NCBI RefSeq assembly: GCF_000337555.1
Contig: NZ_AOIO01000040.1
Span: 310,184-374,183, forward strand
Direction: 5' to 3'
DNA length: 64,000 nt
From: Natrialba asiatica DSM 12278
GTDB taxonomy: Archaea > Halobacteriota > Halobacteria > Halobacteriales > Natrialbaceae
A program made the translations under genes and the position numbers. How positions within the stretch are numbered: position 1 is the first letter of the stretch; every line of letters starts with the position of its first letter. Positions 50,154 to 60,534 of this stretch are shown one piece after another. The notes under the pieces were generated by a model. That model saw only the letters and a program-made list of their open reading frames with translations, was not told the origin of the DNA and did no database searches.

Positions 50154-50526
50154 TCAACTATTGAACGACGGACGGCAGCGTCGTACATCGAACGTACTCG
50201 CCGCTACAGCACGAGCGTGGGTCCGTTTCGCGTTCGGCCGCGCTCGTTTCTCGAGAAGACGGCACTCACACGGACTGCTATCGGCCGGTTCCGGCGCACC
50301 CGCGGCGTCCTGCAGTTGCGCCGGGAAATCGGTACAAGAGACCGTCTGAGTAGTTGACTACTGCCCGTTGCACTCGCCGCAGCGATCGACTTTTGCGATC
50401 GAGTTCCGATCGGAGCACGTCCGCCGTTGTAAGTATACGTGTTCCAGAGACGTTCGCTCTTTCCACACCGTACTTATCGAGGATCATTGTGGGCTATTTC
50501 CGTGGGTAACTACCACGTGATCGAGA
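50154..50526. other. 373-bp gap before the M14 peptidase gene
   Basis: No gene or RNA is supported. TTGTAAGTATACGTG near 50427 could be a TATA-like element, but it lies about 100 bp upstream of the start and is not certain. Confidence 0.3.
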
Positions 50527-53424
50527 ATGTCAGACGACACAGATAACGAGGCCCTGAGCAATGCGACGGACTGGTCGGCTGCTGGCGACGAGCGTCTTCC
50601 CGCCGAACGGTTCACGAATAGCCCCGTCGATCGACGAACGTTTCTCCGCCTTTCGGCCACGACCGGTGCCGCGCTCGCGCTTCCCGGCAGTGCCATCGCC
50701 GACGTTTCCGGCGACGCGCTCACCGACGAGTTCACCTTCGTCGTCAACCACACGCCGGAGACGTACGAGGCCGCGACCGTCATCGAGTTCGGCGAGCGGG
50801 AGGCGTTCGACGCCTTCGCGGACGAGTACGAGGAAGAACCCGATCCGGAACTGTCCCGGGCACCGAAGGCGGTCACCCGGGAGGAGCCGACGCTCGCGGC
50901 GCACGCCCACCTCACCGCCGCCGAGGTCGAGGACGTGCTCGACCTGAGCGGCGACGGCATCGACGCCATGGACTTCGCACCGGGAGCGAACCCGTGGTGG
51001 ACGATCGAGGCACCCTACGAAGAGGGCGTCTTTCCGCCGGTCGAGGCGGCGCGCAACTACATCTCCTACGAGGAAACCGTCGAGGCGCTCGCACGCCTCG
51101 AAGACGCGTTCTCGGACCGCGTCCGCGTCCGCGATATCGGCGAGTCGCCGGGCTGGACGAACGCATTTACCGGCGAGGAATCCGACCCGCGGGACGTCTA
51201 CGTCGCGGAGGTGACGAACGACGTTCGAGACGAGACCGCCTTCGCCCGGAAGGAGAAGGTCGTCTTCTCGCTCAGCATTCACGGCGACGAACGCGCCGGC
51301 GTCGAAGCCGGTAGCCGGCTCCTCGAGGACCTCGCACGCGGGGAGGCGGCGGCGTTCGAGCCCCTGCTCGACGACATCGCCGTCGTATTCTTGTTTACCA
51401 ACCCCGACGGCTGGGTCGCGCGCAATCCGCAGACCGAAATTCCGTGGGTCGAGGCCCACGACACCAACTTCCAGCGGGGCAACGCGAGCGCCTTCGACGG
51501 CCAGCCGATCGACACCAACCGGCAGTACCCGACTATCGGGTGGACGAACCCGAGTTTCCGCCCGGCCGAACCCGAGGGTGCACCCGACGAGTTCACCGAA
51601 CTCGTGCCGGACTCGCTGGCCATCGTCGAGCACTTCCGGGGGTACGAGAACGTGGCGTTCCTCTGTGATTACCACGGGATGTACACGGCCGACCACCTGG
51701 TGTTCAACCTCGAGACGAACGCGTCGTTCGAGCACGAGGGGACCCACGATCTGGACGAGGTCAACATCCGGGTCGGCGAGGGAATGCGGGATCACTGGGG
51801 CGACGTTGATGCGATCGCCGACGACATCGAGACGGCCGGCGAGGAGATGTACGGCGTGCCGTTCGTGCCGGACGGTGACAGCTTCAACGGTCTCTTTGAC
51901 TGGGGATCGATCTACGACTCGCTCGCCTACCAGATCACCGGCAGCTTGCTCGGGTGGGCCGGCCAACCCGAGGCGGACGGGGGACTCGGCGCGATTACCG
52001 TCGCCCCGGAGATCGTCCTCTCGAATCACTATATGAACGCACAGAAGGAATGGAAACCCTACTGGTCGCGCCACTACGCGACGGCTTACCGACTCTCGAT
52101 GCGCGAGTTCGCCGAGATGGCCGCCCGCGACACGACCGCGACCGTCGCGACCGGCGGGCGGGATACGGCCTACGTCACGTCGGACGAACTCACGCGCTCG
52201 TCCGCCGATCTGCCCCACACGGGCGTCGATTCGGGTCGAGGTAGGGACGACGGCCGCGGACGGGCTCAGAATCAGAACCGCGGGACGGCGGTACGGCGAC
52301 GCCACGAGGTCGTCCGGCCGGGTCCGTCCGGTCAGTCACGCGTCGGCGCGGAGACCACGGACGCCTCTCACTCGCTGTTCGTGGATCTCGAGGGCGTGCA
52401 GAACGCGACCGACGGCACCGTTCGCGTCCGCGATCCCGCGGGAACCGTCGTCCGTGAGGTCGACATCGAGACAAAGGCCGATCCGGCCGACTCGGACGTC
52501 CGAACGCACGACTTCGAAGGGGCCTTCGTCCGCCGACCGCAAGCGGGCCGGTGGACCGTCGAGGTCGACAGCGACGCCGAGGTACACGTCCTCACGACGG
52601 TACTCGATGTCGAAAACGACGACGAAATTCCCGACCCCGGGGAGGTCCTCGGCTACGAACAGCGCCCCTACACCGTCAATCCGATGCGGTTCTTCGCCGA
52701 CCTCGAGGAGTCGGTCGTCGACGGCGACGTGGACTACATGGGCGTCCACCACGTGAGCGTCGGCCGCCTCCTGCGGGGCAACTCCGGAAAGCGCCACTAC
52801 GACAAACTCGTCGTCTCCCACGACGACGGTATCGACGACTCGCGGTACGTCTCGGCCATCGAAGAGTTCGTCCAGGCTGGCGGCGACCTCGTCCTCACGG
52901 ATTCGGGCGTGAATCTGCTCGCCGAACTCGAAATCGGCGACGCCGCCGACGTCGCTGCCGGCGACATCGCCGACGTCTTGCTCCCGTTCGCGAACCTCGA
53001 AAACAGGGACTTCGAACACCCGTTACTTGCCGACATCAGGCCCCGCCAGCAGGAAATCTGGAAGGGCTCACAGCTGGGGTACACGACCGGCGTCGATCAG
53101 CCCGCGACGATCGTCGACCAGGAGGCGTTCGAGCGCGCCGGCGGCTCCGTCGCCGGCACGTTCACCGTCGGCGATCTGCAGGACGGCGAACCGACCGACC
53201 TCGAGTTCGGCGTCGGCGCCGGGACGCTCTCGGCGGGCGACAGCGAAATTTCGGTCGTCGGCTCGGTGCTGCCGCCCGCCCGGCAGACCGAACTCCACCC
53301 GTTCGGGATGGCCGACTACGCCGTGTCCTTTATGGGCCATACGCTCCTGTGTAATGCGCTCGGGTTCGAACAATGCCGGTACGCCGACGGCGAACTCGTG
53401 CGGACGTACGGGGAGATTCGGTAG
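50527..53424 (+). CDS. Tat-exported M14-family zinc carboxypeptidase
   Basis: The 965-residue protein begins with a Tat signal (DRRTFLRLS near residues 37-45, then GAALALPGSAIA). The N-terminal half is an M14 peptidase domain: HGDE zinc ligands at about H252 and E255, the third ligand probably H383 in FLCDYHGMY, and substrate-binding NRQYP and WVARN segments. The C-terminal half includes a beta-sandwich-like PPC domain (TDGTVRVRDPAGTVVREV) and a further strand-rich segment with TDSGVNLLAE that resembles a GATase1-like/ThuA-type fold. A low-complexity loop (DSGRGRDDGRGRAQNQ) joins them. It should trim C-terminal residues from peptides outside the cell. Stands alone. Confidence 0.85.
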   Translation: MSDDTDNEALSNATDWSAAGDERLPAERFTNSPVDRRTFLRLSATTGAALALPGSAIADVSGDALTDEFTFVVNHTPETYEAATVIEFGEREAFDAFADEYEEEPDPELSRAPKAVTREEPTLAAHAHLTAAEVEDVLDLSGDGIDAMDFAPGANPWWTIEAPYEEGVFPPVEAARNYISYEETVEALARLEDAFSDRVRVRDIGESPGWTNAFTGEESDPRDVYVAEVTNDVRDETAFARKEKVVFSLSIHGDERAGVEAGSRLLEDLARGEAAAFEPLLDDIAVVFLFTNPDGWVARNPQTEIPWVEAHDTNFQRGNASAFDGQPIDTNRQYPTIGWTNPSFRPAEPEGAPDEFTELVPDSLAIVEHFRGYENVAFLCDYHGMYTADHLVFNLETNASFEHEGTHDLDEVNIRVGEGMRDHWGDVDAIADDIETAGEEMYGVPFVPDGDSFNGLFDWGSIYDSLAYQITGSLLGWAGQPEADGGLGAITVAPEIVLSNHYMNAQKEWKPYWSRHYATAYRLSMREFAEMAARDTTATVATGGRDTAYVTSDELTRSSADLPHTGVDSGRGRDDGRGRAQNQNRGTAVRRRHEVVRPGPSGQSRVGAETTDASHSLFVDLEGVQNATDGTVRVRDPAGTVVREVDIETKADPADSDVRTHDFEGAFVRRPQAGRWTVEVDSDAEVHVLTTVLDVENDDEIPDPGEVLGYEQRPYTVNPMRFFADLEESVVDGDVDYMGVHHVSVGRLLRGNSGKRHYDKLVVSHDDGIDDSRYVSAIEEFVQAGGDLVLTDSGVNLLAELEIGDAADVAAGDIADVLLPFANLENRDFEHPLLADIRPRQQEIWKGSQLGYTTGVDQPATIVDQEAFERAGGSVAGTFTVGDLQDGEPTDLEFGVGAGTLSAGDSEISVVGSVLPPARQTELHPFGMADYAVSFMGHTLLCNALGFEQCRYADGELVRTYGEIR

Positions 53425-53473
53425 CCCCGCAGCGTCGCTCTCGTGGCGTCCTCCAGCCGCCTCGCAACGCGGA

Positions 53474-55267
53474 CTACTCCAGCGCCGCGAGGTCGAACTC
53501 GAACGCCGCGACCGGTACTTCCAGATCGTGTTCGACGAGGACTTTCGGATGAACCTCCCCGATCACGCCGACCACCTCGTCGTCCATGACGATAGCCGCC
53601 GTTCGACCCGAAATGAAGGTGGGGTGTTCCGTCGGCGGCGTCTCGAGTTCAACGTCGAACCGACGGGCGAGCGCTTGCAGTCGCGCCTTGGCGTCCTCGT
53701 AGCCGGCGTCGTGGTTCGCGAGGACGGCCCCGACGTGGCGGCGTTCGTCGACGCCGATAGTCTCGGTTTCGTCGACGACGGCGGTAAAGCCGATCTCCGC
53801 GAGGTGCTGGGGATACGCGCGGTGGGTGTTTCGCTCTAACACCATCAGTAGCGAGGGCATGACCCACGTCCGTAACATCGTGAAGTCCTCGCTGTAGGGT
53901 TCCTTGATCGTCGCGGGTTCGCCAGCCCCGTAGACGTCCGCGTCGGGGTCAAGGTCGAGACGCTCGTTGTTCTCTCCCTCGCTGATCATGTGGAAGTTCA
54001 GCAGATCCTCGAAGCCGAGGCCGACGAGTTGGGTGCGCGTCGCGTCTTCGAGCCGGGAGCGTTCGTGGCGACCGCCGACGGTCCCTACGTCGGGGTACTT
54101 CGGCTCGAGTTCGTTGAAGCCGTAGGCCCGCCCGAGGTCGTCGATGACGTCGAGCGGGTGGAGCACGTCGACCCGGTAGGGCGGAACGGTGAACTCGTAG
54201 ACGAGTTCGTCGGCGGTGGCATCGGTGGTGGTGTCGGTTCCGGATCCACCCTCCTGTTTCGTCGCGTCGAGGCCGGAACGTTCGGCCAGGTCGATGACCT
54301 CGTCCGGATCGAGGTCGATTCCGAGGATGGTTTCGATGCGGCCGTGGGGGACGGTCTTCGTCCGCGTCGAGAGATCCGGGCGGACGAGTCCGCTGCCGCC
54401 GGACTGCGTCCGACTACCTTTCGAGTCCGCGTTCGCCGACTCGCCGTCTTCGTACTCGACGACGACGTCTTCGAGCGTCGCGCCGCGGGCCGCGAGCGCG
54501 TAGCAGACGATGTTCAGCATCTTGTCGATCGTCCACTGGTCGGTGCCGGTCATCTCGATGAACAGGTCCCGTGAGTCCGTCGTGACCTCCGTTCGCCGAC
54601 CGTTGATCACCGGCGGGAACGAGAACAGCCCGATGTCGTCGTAGATCGCCGGGTAGCGCTCGTACTCGCTGACGAGGTCCGCGTAGGTCCGGCCCGTGTC
54701 GTGTTCTTCGAGCACCTCGGCGGGCGTCAGTTCGGCGTCCGAGTCGAGCGGCACGAAGCGGTCCCCGTCGGGGTCGATGCCGACGTACTCGATGGTCGGG
54801 TTGCCTTCGGTCGCCGGGCTTCCGCGGAGCATCGTCAGATCGTGAATCCCGATCGCGCCCTTCGCGCGCTTTCGGCCCATCGTCGCGTGTAGTTTCTCCT
54901 GGAGTTGGATCAGCGAGTCGAGGCTCTCCTCGTCGAGATCGATGTCGCGGATCACCGCGCCCGTCACGTACGGCCGCTCGTCCGGCACCGACTCGTCGAC
55001 GCGAATGGTCCACTCGGCCGAGTTCGTCGCGGGAACGTGCACGCCGCGGGCGTCGCCGTACTGGTAGCGCATCGAGCGGGCCACGCCTTCGACCGACAGG
55101 CGGTCGAGCCGATCCGGCGCGAACTCGAGTTCGAACGCGCCGTCTTCGGTGCGTCCCTCGAACTCGAGTCCGAGGCCGAACAGGTCCTCCTGCAGTTCGC
55201 CGTCGGATTTCTCGTCGTGGCCGGTCAGTTCGCGCAGTTCGTCGGGGTCGATATCGACCGTTGGCAT
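53474..55267 (-). CDS. pheT: phenylalanyl-tRNA synthetase beta chain
   Basis: The 597-residue archaeal-type beta subunit has B3/B4 editing-domain motifs (LGLEFEG, GVARSMRYQYG), the B5 domain, and a C-terminal domain with the ALAEIGFTAV-like segment (HLAEIGFTAVVDETETIG). With PheS it forms the alpha2beta2 enzyme charging tRNA-Phe. Its ATG overlaps the stop of pheS by one base (TGATG), so the subunits are translated together in equal amounts. A repeated TT/GTDT low-complexity insertion lies near residue 345. The acidic Asp/Ser-rich loop near residue 285 is also haloarchaeal. Confidence 0.95.
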   Translation of the reverse strand: MPTVDIDPDELRELTGHDEKSDGELQEDLFGLGLEFEGRTEDGAFELEFAPDRLDRLSVEGVARSMRYQYGDARGVHVPATNSAEWTIRVDESVPDERPYVTGAVIRDIDLDEESLDSLIQLQEKLHATMGRKRAKGAIGIHDLTMLRGSPATEGNPTIEYVGIDPDGDRFVPLDSDAELTPAEVLEEHDTGRTYADLVSEYERYPAIYDDIGLFSFPPVINGRRTEVTTDSRDLFIEMTGTDQWTIDKMLNIVCYALAARGATLEDVVVEYEDGESANADSKGSRTQSGGSGLVRPDLSTRTKTVPHGRIETILGIDLDPDEVIDLAERSGLDATKQEGGSGTDTTTDATADELVYEFTVPPYRVDVLHPLDVIDDLGRAYGFNELEPKYPDVGTVGGRHERSRLEDATRTQLVGLGFEDLLNFHMISEGENNERLDLDPDADVYGAGEPATIKEPYSEDFTMLRTWVMPSLLMVLERNTHRAYPQHLAEIGFTAVVDETETIGVDERRHVGAVLANHDAGYEDAKARLQALARRFDVELETPPTEHPTFISGRTAAIVMDDEVVGVIGEVHPKVLVEHDLEVPVAAFEFDLAALE

Positions 55268-56814
55268 CAGTAGGTCACCTCCGTCTCGCGAAGCAGTTCA
55301 AGGTCACACAGCGTCCCGTGGATGTCCCGGATGTCCTCGAAGCCGTACATCAGCATGAGCAGGCGCTCTAAGGCCAGTCCCCAGGCCATCACGTCGCACT
55401 CCACGCCGAGGGGTTCTAACATCTCCTCGCGGAAGATGCCCGAGTTTCCGATTTCGACCAACTCGCCGGTCGTCGGGTGGGTCCCGAACAGTTCGAACGA
55501 CGGCTCGGTGTAGGGGTTGTAGTGGGGTTTGAACTGGATGTCTTCGATGCCGAACTGGGCGTAGAATTCCTCGAAGGTACCCATCAGATCCCGGACCGAG
55601 AGGTCCTCGGCCATCACCCACCCCTCAATCTGGAAGAACTCGAGCAAGTGCGTCGGGTCGAGCGTGTCGTTCCGATACACCTTCTCGACGCTGAAGAAGC
55701 GCGCCGGCGGTTCGATCTCGCCGATCTCCCTGCCCGATAGGTAGCGCGTCGACAGCGAAGTCGTGTGCCCGCGGAGCGCGAGCGCCCGGGCGAAGTCCTC
55801 GTCCCAGGGCGAGTGATAGCCCTCGCCGTCCTCGCCGACGCCCTCCCTGTGGGCGCGCTCGACGCGCTCGACGAGTTCTGCCGGCAACTCGTCGATGTGG
55901 GTCGGCCGCTCCAGGGCGAACCGGTCCCAGTGCGTGCGGGCAGGGTGGTCCTGGGGCATGAACAGGCTGTCGTTGATCCAGAAGTCCGCGTCGACGTGCG
56001 GGCCTTCCATCTCCCGAAAGCCCATGCCGACGAGCACGTCCTTCACGCGGTCGGCCGTCTGGCGCAGGATGTGCACCCGGCCGCCCTCGAACTGCTCGGC
56101 GTCGGCCTCGACGTTGTACTCGGCGAACTCGACGTCCTCCCACTCGCCGCCCGTGAGGAGTTCGGGCGTCACCTGGCCGACCGTCTCGGCCGTCTCGAGG
56201 CCCGCCATCAGCTCCGTGACGCCGTCGTCGGTCAGCGTGACCTCGCGGGTCGTCGTCTCGGCGAGTTCGAGCAATCCGCGGCGCTCGAGTTGGTCGCGGA
56301 TCTCGTCGCTGAACTCGTCGGCGAGTTCACTGTCGCTGTCACCGTCGACGTTGCCGTCGCCGTCGTCTTCGAGCGCCGACAGGGCGTTCGCCTCCGCGTC
56401 GGCGTTCGGGTCGGCGTTCGGGTCCGCGGTGATCTCGCCGCTGTCGATCTGTCCGTAGCCCTTGCGCGCGTAGTTCGAGAGCGCGATGTCGACCTGGTTG
56501 CCGTCGAGTTCGGCCGCGCCGATGACCCGTCCCATCGAGACGGGGTCGTCGTCGGCTCCCGCCTCGAGCGCGGCCTCGTAGAGGCGGATCTCGGGGAGGT
56601 CGCCGGCCGCGTATTCGGCTCCCTCGTCGGTGAGCGTGATCGTTTCGTCGACGCGTTCCGCGACGGCGACCAGTCCCTCGTCCTCGAGTTCGAAGACCGC
56701 GCCGGTGACGGTCTCGGGGGGTAAGTCGGTCGCCTCGGCGATGGCGTCGACGGACGTTGCGTCGTCCGCGCTCGCGGCCTGTAGGACCGCGACCTGTGCT
56801 GCTGGAAGTTGCAT
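55267..56814 (-). CDS. pheS: phenylalanyl-tRNA synthetase alpha chain
   Basis: The 515-residue alpha subunit has N-terminal winged-helix repeats (ASADDATSVDAIAEATDLPPETV; LPEIRLYEAALEAG) and the class II catalytic core: motif 2 FFSVEKVYRNDTLDPTHLLEFFQIEGW and motif 3 WGLALERLLMLMYGFEDIR. It is longer than bacterial PheS, as normal for archaea, with a low-complexity NADPNADAEA insertion near residue 135. It is the first gene of pheST. The 480 bp upstream contain an inverted repeat whose role is unclear. Confidence 0.96.
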   Translation of the reverse strand: MQLPAAQVAVLQAASADDATSVDAIAEATDLPPETVTGAVFELEDEGLVAVAERVDETITLTDEGAEYAAGDLPEIRLYEAALEAGADDDPVSMGRVIGAAELDGNQVDIALSNYARKGYGQIDSGEITADPNADPNADAEANALSALEDDGDGNVDGDSDSELADEFSDEIRDQLERRGLLELAETTTREVTLTDDGVTELMAGLETAETVGQVTPELLTGGEWEDVEFAEYNVEADAEQFEGGRVHILRQTADRVKDVLVGMGFREMEGPHVDADFWINDSLFMPQDHPARTHWDRFALERPTHIDELPAELVERVERAHREGVGEDGEGYHSPWDEDFARALALRGHTTSLSTRYLSGREIGEIEPPARFFSVEKVYRNDTLDPTHLLEFFQIEGWVMAEDLSVRDLMGTFEEFYAQFGIEDIQFKPHYNPYTEPSFELFGTHPTTGELVEIGNSGIFREEMLEPLGVECDVMAWGLALERLLMLMYGFEDIRDIHGTLCDLELLRETEVTY

Positions 56815-57294
56815 TCGCTTGTATAGATGGCTGCGTGGCGGTCAGTTAGCGGTTCCGACTCGAATCGATGGCGGTAGCGAGTGCAGTGAGCGACGGCGGG
56901 TGTGACGACCCTCTCGCGTCTCGCGACCGTTCCGTCCCGATGCCACTGCGGCAACAGCCGCTCATCGGCGTCCCGTGACCGGTTTCACCGCGACAACCCG
57001 GTGTGGATCACCGCGGGTTCACCGGTTCCTCTCACCCTCAGCGCGCAAAAACGAACCCGAATCCCGAGTGTGGCTGCTGTGGCTGGCTCACGACGCTGGC
57101 ACGAGTCGGGGATTCGGGTGCCATATACGTTCGATGCCCTGGCTGGGGCAAAAGCGTTGCGGGACGGTGACACTGCCCTCGACAGATCGTGCGCCGGCTC
57201 AACCGCGTTACCCGCGTTCGGACGATGCCCGGCCAGTGGCCTCGAACGGACTCTTGCAGCGGTCTCGAACGCGGCTCCATCGCGGACTCGCCGG
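56815..57294. promoter_or_regulatory. 480-bp gap upstream of pheS with a 12-bp interrupted inverted repeat
   Basis: CCCGAATCCCGA at 57056-57067 pairs with TCGGGGATTCGGG at 57106-57118 (one extra G on the right side) around a 38-nt loop. It sits about 240 bp upstream of pheS, between pheS and the end of the unknown gene. It may be a terminator-like hairpin of that gene, or part of a pheS leader. No T-box-like or attenuator features are recognised. No gene is supported in the gap. Confidence 0.4.
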
Positions 57295-58668
57295 CTACGA
57301 GTTCGACACGCGCGTCGTCTCCAGCGAGCCCGATTCGACCCAGACGAACCCCGACTGCTCGGCCGCCGCCTTCGCCCGCGAAACCGCCGCCGGATCGAAC
57401 GCGTCGCCGAACTCGATGCGCGTCTCCGATCGCTCCCTTTCCGGCAGCTCCGGCAGGAACTCCTCGTCCTCGAGCAGTCCGCGCACGGAGACCTTCCCGC
57501 CGGCACCGAGCGCCGCACCCAGCGCACGATACCGGTCGTCTTCTGACTCCCACTCGACATCGCTCCCGAAGGAGTCGTTTGTGACCCGCGTCGTCGTACT
57601 CGAACCCGAGAGCGAGCCGAACTCGTCGGCGGCCGCGGAATCGGTCGCTGTCGCATCCGCACCGGCTGAGGCCGATGACGATGCTGCCGATCGGTCGAAT
57701 TCCTCGAGTTCAGTTTGCGAACGCGGGTCGGTGCCGGGTCCGGCTGTGTCGGCGTCGGTTCCGGTTTCGCTGGTCTCGTCGGTGCCGGCCTCGGTCACCC
57801 GCGAGACGCTCGGTGAGCCGCGGAGTTCGAAGTCGTTCTTGCTCTTGCTCTTGCTCTCGCGCTCCGGGGCCGCTGTCGCTCCGGCTTCTGCCTCCTCGAT
57901 CAGCGATCCGAACTCCTCGCCCGTCGTCCGCGTCCCGTCGCGCTCGCGGTCGGCGGCCCAGTCGGGCCACGGGGCAGCACCGTCGCTCGGTATTGCACTC
58001 GAGTAGGCTGTCGACTCGTCGGGGACGTACGCCCCGAGTTCGTACTCGGGGAGTAGCGGCGTTCCGACGGCGTCGATTCGCGGGCCGTACCGTTCGCGCA
58101 GGCGCTCGAGTTCGGGTTCCTCGACCAGCGCGGCCCGCCAGCGATCGACGCCGGCGGAGAGCAGGACGAATCGCGCGTCGGTTCCGGCGAGCAGCGAGGC
58201 GTTGATCGCTTGCAGGATCGCCGGCAGATTGTCGGTGCCAAGCGGCGTGTCGGGATACTCGACGGTCGTCTCCCGCCGTCGGCCCTGATAGTCGGACGCC
58301 CGCAGGTGGAGCCGGTCGTCCGAGCGCAGCGCTGCGGCGATCCGTTCGCACCGAAACGACCAGCCGATGGCGTCGAAGACGGCCGCCAGTTCCCGATCGA
58401 GCGTGTCCTGGGCGTAGCGTGCGGCGCAACCGAGCCCGCGCTCGCTCTCGGCGATCGTCCGGCAAAGGACGGCCGTCCGATCCTTGCCGGCCGCGAGTTC
58501 GTCGGCGAGGGCGGTTGCGAGGTCGCCGGTGTCGCCGGCGCTACCACCTCGACCAGAGCGAACGTCGGCCGCCGTGACGCCGAAGGAGCCGAGCACGTCC
58601 GCACAGCGCAGGAGGGCGTCCGCGTTGCCGGTGGAACTGGACGGACCGGAAGGGCGAGAGGAGGGCAT
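57295..58668 (-). CDS. haloarchaeal protein of unknown function with long acidic/Ser linker
   Basis: The 457-residue soluble protein has an N-terminal domain (about 1-200) with DALLRCADVLGSFGV, a helical segment and a strand-rich region (HLRASDYQGRRRETTVEYPDTPLGTDN), a long Ser/Thr/Glu/Asp linker (about 235-365) and a C-terminal domain (VSVRGLLEDEEFLPELPERERS to the end). No enzyme motif is recognised. It lies between pheST and trpS on the same strand, so a translation-related role is possible but is only a context guess. Function unknown. Confidence 0.7.
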   Translation of the reverse strand: MPSSRPSGPSSSTGNADALLRCADVLGSFGVTAADVRSGRGGSAGDTGDLATALADELAAGKDRTAVLCRTIAESERGLGCAARYAQDTLDRELAAVFDAIGWSFRCERIAAALRSDDRLHLRASDYQGRRRETTVEYPDTPLGTDNLPAILQAINASLLAGTDARFVLLSAGVDRWRAALVEEPELERLRERYGPRIDAVGTPLLPEYELGAYVPDESTAYSSAIPSDGAAPWPDWAADRERDGTRTTGEEFGSLIEEAEAGATAAPERESKSKSKNDFELRGSPSVSRVTEAGTDETSETGTDADTAGPGTDPRSQTELEEFDRSAASSSASAGADATATDSAAADEFGSLSGSSTTTRVTNDSFGSDVEWESEDDRYRALGAALGAGGKVSVRGLLEDEEFLPELPERERSETRIEFGDAFDPAAVSRAKAAAEQSGFVWVESGSLETTRVSNS

Positions 58669-58795
58669 CCGTTGTCGGTGCTTTCACGAACGGCCCTATA
58701 TAACTTCGTCAGACGCCAAAACACAACGCCGACGCGGGGAGAAACGTACCGCTGCCGTCACGTCCGACTCTTCGACTTCGGTGTGTGCGAACGCG

Positions 58796-60436
58796 CTACT
58801 GTCGCCGCGGCGACTCGAGTTCGATATCGGCCTCCTCGAGCAGTTCTTCGACCTCCGCACGCTTCTGCTGGTGCTCTTCGAGGAATTCCTTCATCAACTG
58901 AGCGGCCTGTTCCTTGCAGTCGCCACAGAGGCGCTCGCCGCCGACGCACTCGTCGTAGACGCGCTTTGCGAACTCGTCGTCGTCGCCGGCGAGCAGGTAG
59001 GCGTACAGTTCGTAGACCGGACACTCGTCGGCCTTGCCGCCCTTCTCGCGTTGCTCTTCGGCGGTTTCGCGGCCGCCGGTCGTCGCCGATTTGACCTTAT
59101 CGTAGCCGTCCTCGGGGTCGTCGAGCAGGGAGATGTGGGAGGCCGGAATCGAGGAGGACATCTTCCCGCCCGTCAGCCCGGTCATGAAGCGGTGGTAGAT
59201 CGACGACGGCGGCTGGAAGCCGTAGCCGCCGTTCCCGACCTCGATCTCCCGCGCGAGGTCTTCCGCCTCGGCGCGGTCGATCTCGAAGGCGTCGACGTGG
59301 TTTTCGTAGACGCGCTTTTCGCCCTCGATGGCGTCGATGAGCGCGTTGAAGGCCTCTTCGGTCGCCCGTCGGTCGGAGAAGCGGGTTCGCGGACGAAGCG
59401 GTTCCATTCCGCCCTCGTTCAGCTTCGTCAACACCGACTCGAGCGTGCTCGCGTCGATCCCGAGGTCGGCGAGCGGCGTCTCCTCTAAGGTGTCGGCGAC
59501 GTGGACGCACCGGAGCCGCTCGTCGTCGAAGTCGGCCGGATCGAGGCGCTCGTAGAACTCGGCGACGAGTTCGCGCTCGTCGGCCTCGAGTTCGAAGCTG
59601 GCGTAAGCCTTGGAGACCTTGAAAAAGCGCATCCGTTCGGCGAGGTCGCGGGCCAGGCGGACGTGGGGGTCCTGGTCGGGTCCGACGGGGATCACGGTCG
59701 GCTTCGGTTCGTCCAACTGCGGGTAGAGGATGTCCGCCATCTGGGTGACGACCGACTGCATGTGCGAGACGTCGGTCTCGCCGTCGAAGCCGTAGATCGC
59801 CTGGAACTCGGAGAAGTTGGCCTCGGCCCCGAGATCGAACGCCAGGTCCTGGACCTCGCGGTTTTCCGACTGGCGGTAGAGGTCGCCGTCCTCGGGGTCG
59901 AAGCCGAGCGCGAGCAGGGAGAGCAGGTAGCTGCGGGCGTGTTCGTCGATTTCTTCCCAGGAGAGGCCGCGAGCGGCGTTGGCTTCCAGGTCGGCGATCA
60001 GCGCGTGGGCCTCTGCACCCTGCTGTTGGTGCCAGATGATCTCGTCGAAGACGAGTTTGTGGCCGATGTGCGGGTCGCCGGTGGGCATGAATCCCGAGAG
60101 GACGGCCGCCGGCTCGTCGTTCTGGAGCGCGCGGATGACCGGCCGGTACTCGCGCTGGCCGAAGATGACGCCTCGGCGCATCAGGTAGTGCGGGTGCGGG
60201 ACCTCGTCCAGGACGTCGTCGAACTCCTCGATGCCGAACTCGTCGAACAGTTTGCGGTAGTCGGAGACGGTCGAGGAGCCCCACGGGTCCAGTGCGACGT
60301 CGTCGGCACCCGCGGCACCGCCGTCCGCTCGAAGGGGTGTCGCCCCCTCGTCGTCGACAGCGACAGCGTCGGCCGCAGTCTCGGACTCGTCGTCCTCGAA
60401 CTCCCTGGGCTCCTCGCGTGGGTCGTCTCCGGTCAT
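58796..60436 (-). CDS. trpS: tryptophanyl-tRNA synthetase
   Basis: The 546-residue class I synthetase charges tRNA-Trp. HIGH appears as GDPHIGHKL and KMSKS as GGKMSSSIPASHIS. The archaeal-type core is preceded by an acidic N-terminal extension of about 50 residues and includes the segment TLEETPLADLGIDASTLESVLTK. The ATG at 60436 is preferred over GTG 60442. A C-terminal CVGGERLCGDCKEQAAQLM segment could bind metal, since the Cys residues are spaced CX7CX2C. The MoxR gene is divergent, 98 bp away. Confidence 0.94.
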   Translation of the reverse strand: MTGDDPREEPREFEDDESETAADAVAVDDEGATPLRADGGAAGADDVALDPWGSSTVSDYRKLFDEFGIEEFDDVLDEVPHPHYLMRRGVIFGQREYRPVIRALQNDEPAAVLSGFMPTGDPHIGHKLVFDEIIWHQQQGAEAHALIADLEANAARGLSWEEIDEHARSYLLSLLALGFDPEDGDLYRQSENREVQDLAFDLGAEANFSEFQAIYGFDGETDVSHMQSVVTQMADILYPQLDEPKPTVIPVGPDQDPHVRLARDLAERMRFFKVSKAYASFELEADERELVAEFYERLDPADFDDERLRCVHVADTLEETPLADLGIDASTLESVLTKLNEGGMEPLRPRTRFSDRRATEEAFNALIDAIEGEKRVYENHVDAFEIDRAEAEDLAREIEVGNGGYGFQPPSSIYHRFMTGLTGGKMSSSIPASHISLLDDPEDGYDKVKSATTGGRETAEEQREKGGKADECPVYELYAYLLAGDDDEFAKRVYDECVGGERLCGDCKEQAAQLMKEFLEEHQQKRAEVEELLEEADIELESPRRQ

Positions 60437-60534
60437 TACCACCGTTTTGGCGCGCCGGCGCGCAAAAGCCTTCGCTTCTTTGCCGTCCGCTGTCCGCCAG
60501 TATCTTCATGTGACGCCCACGACAACGCCAACCG

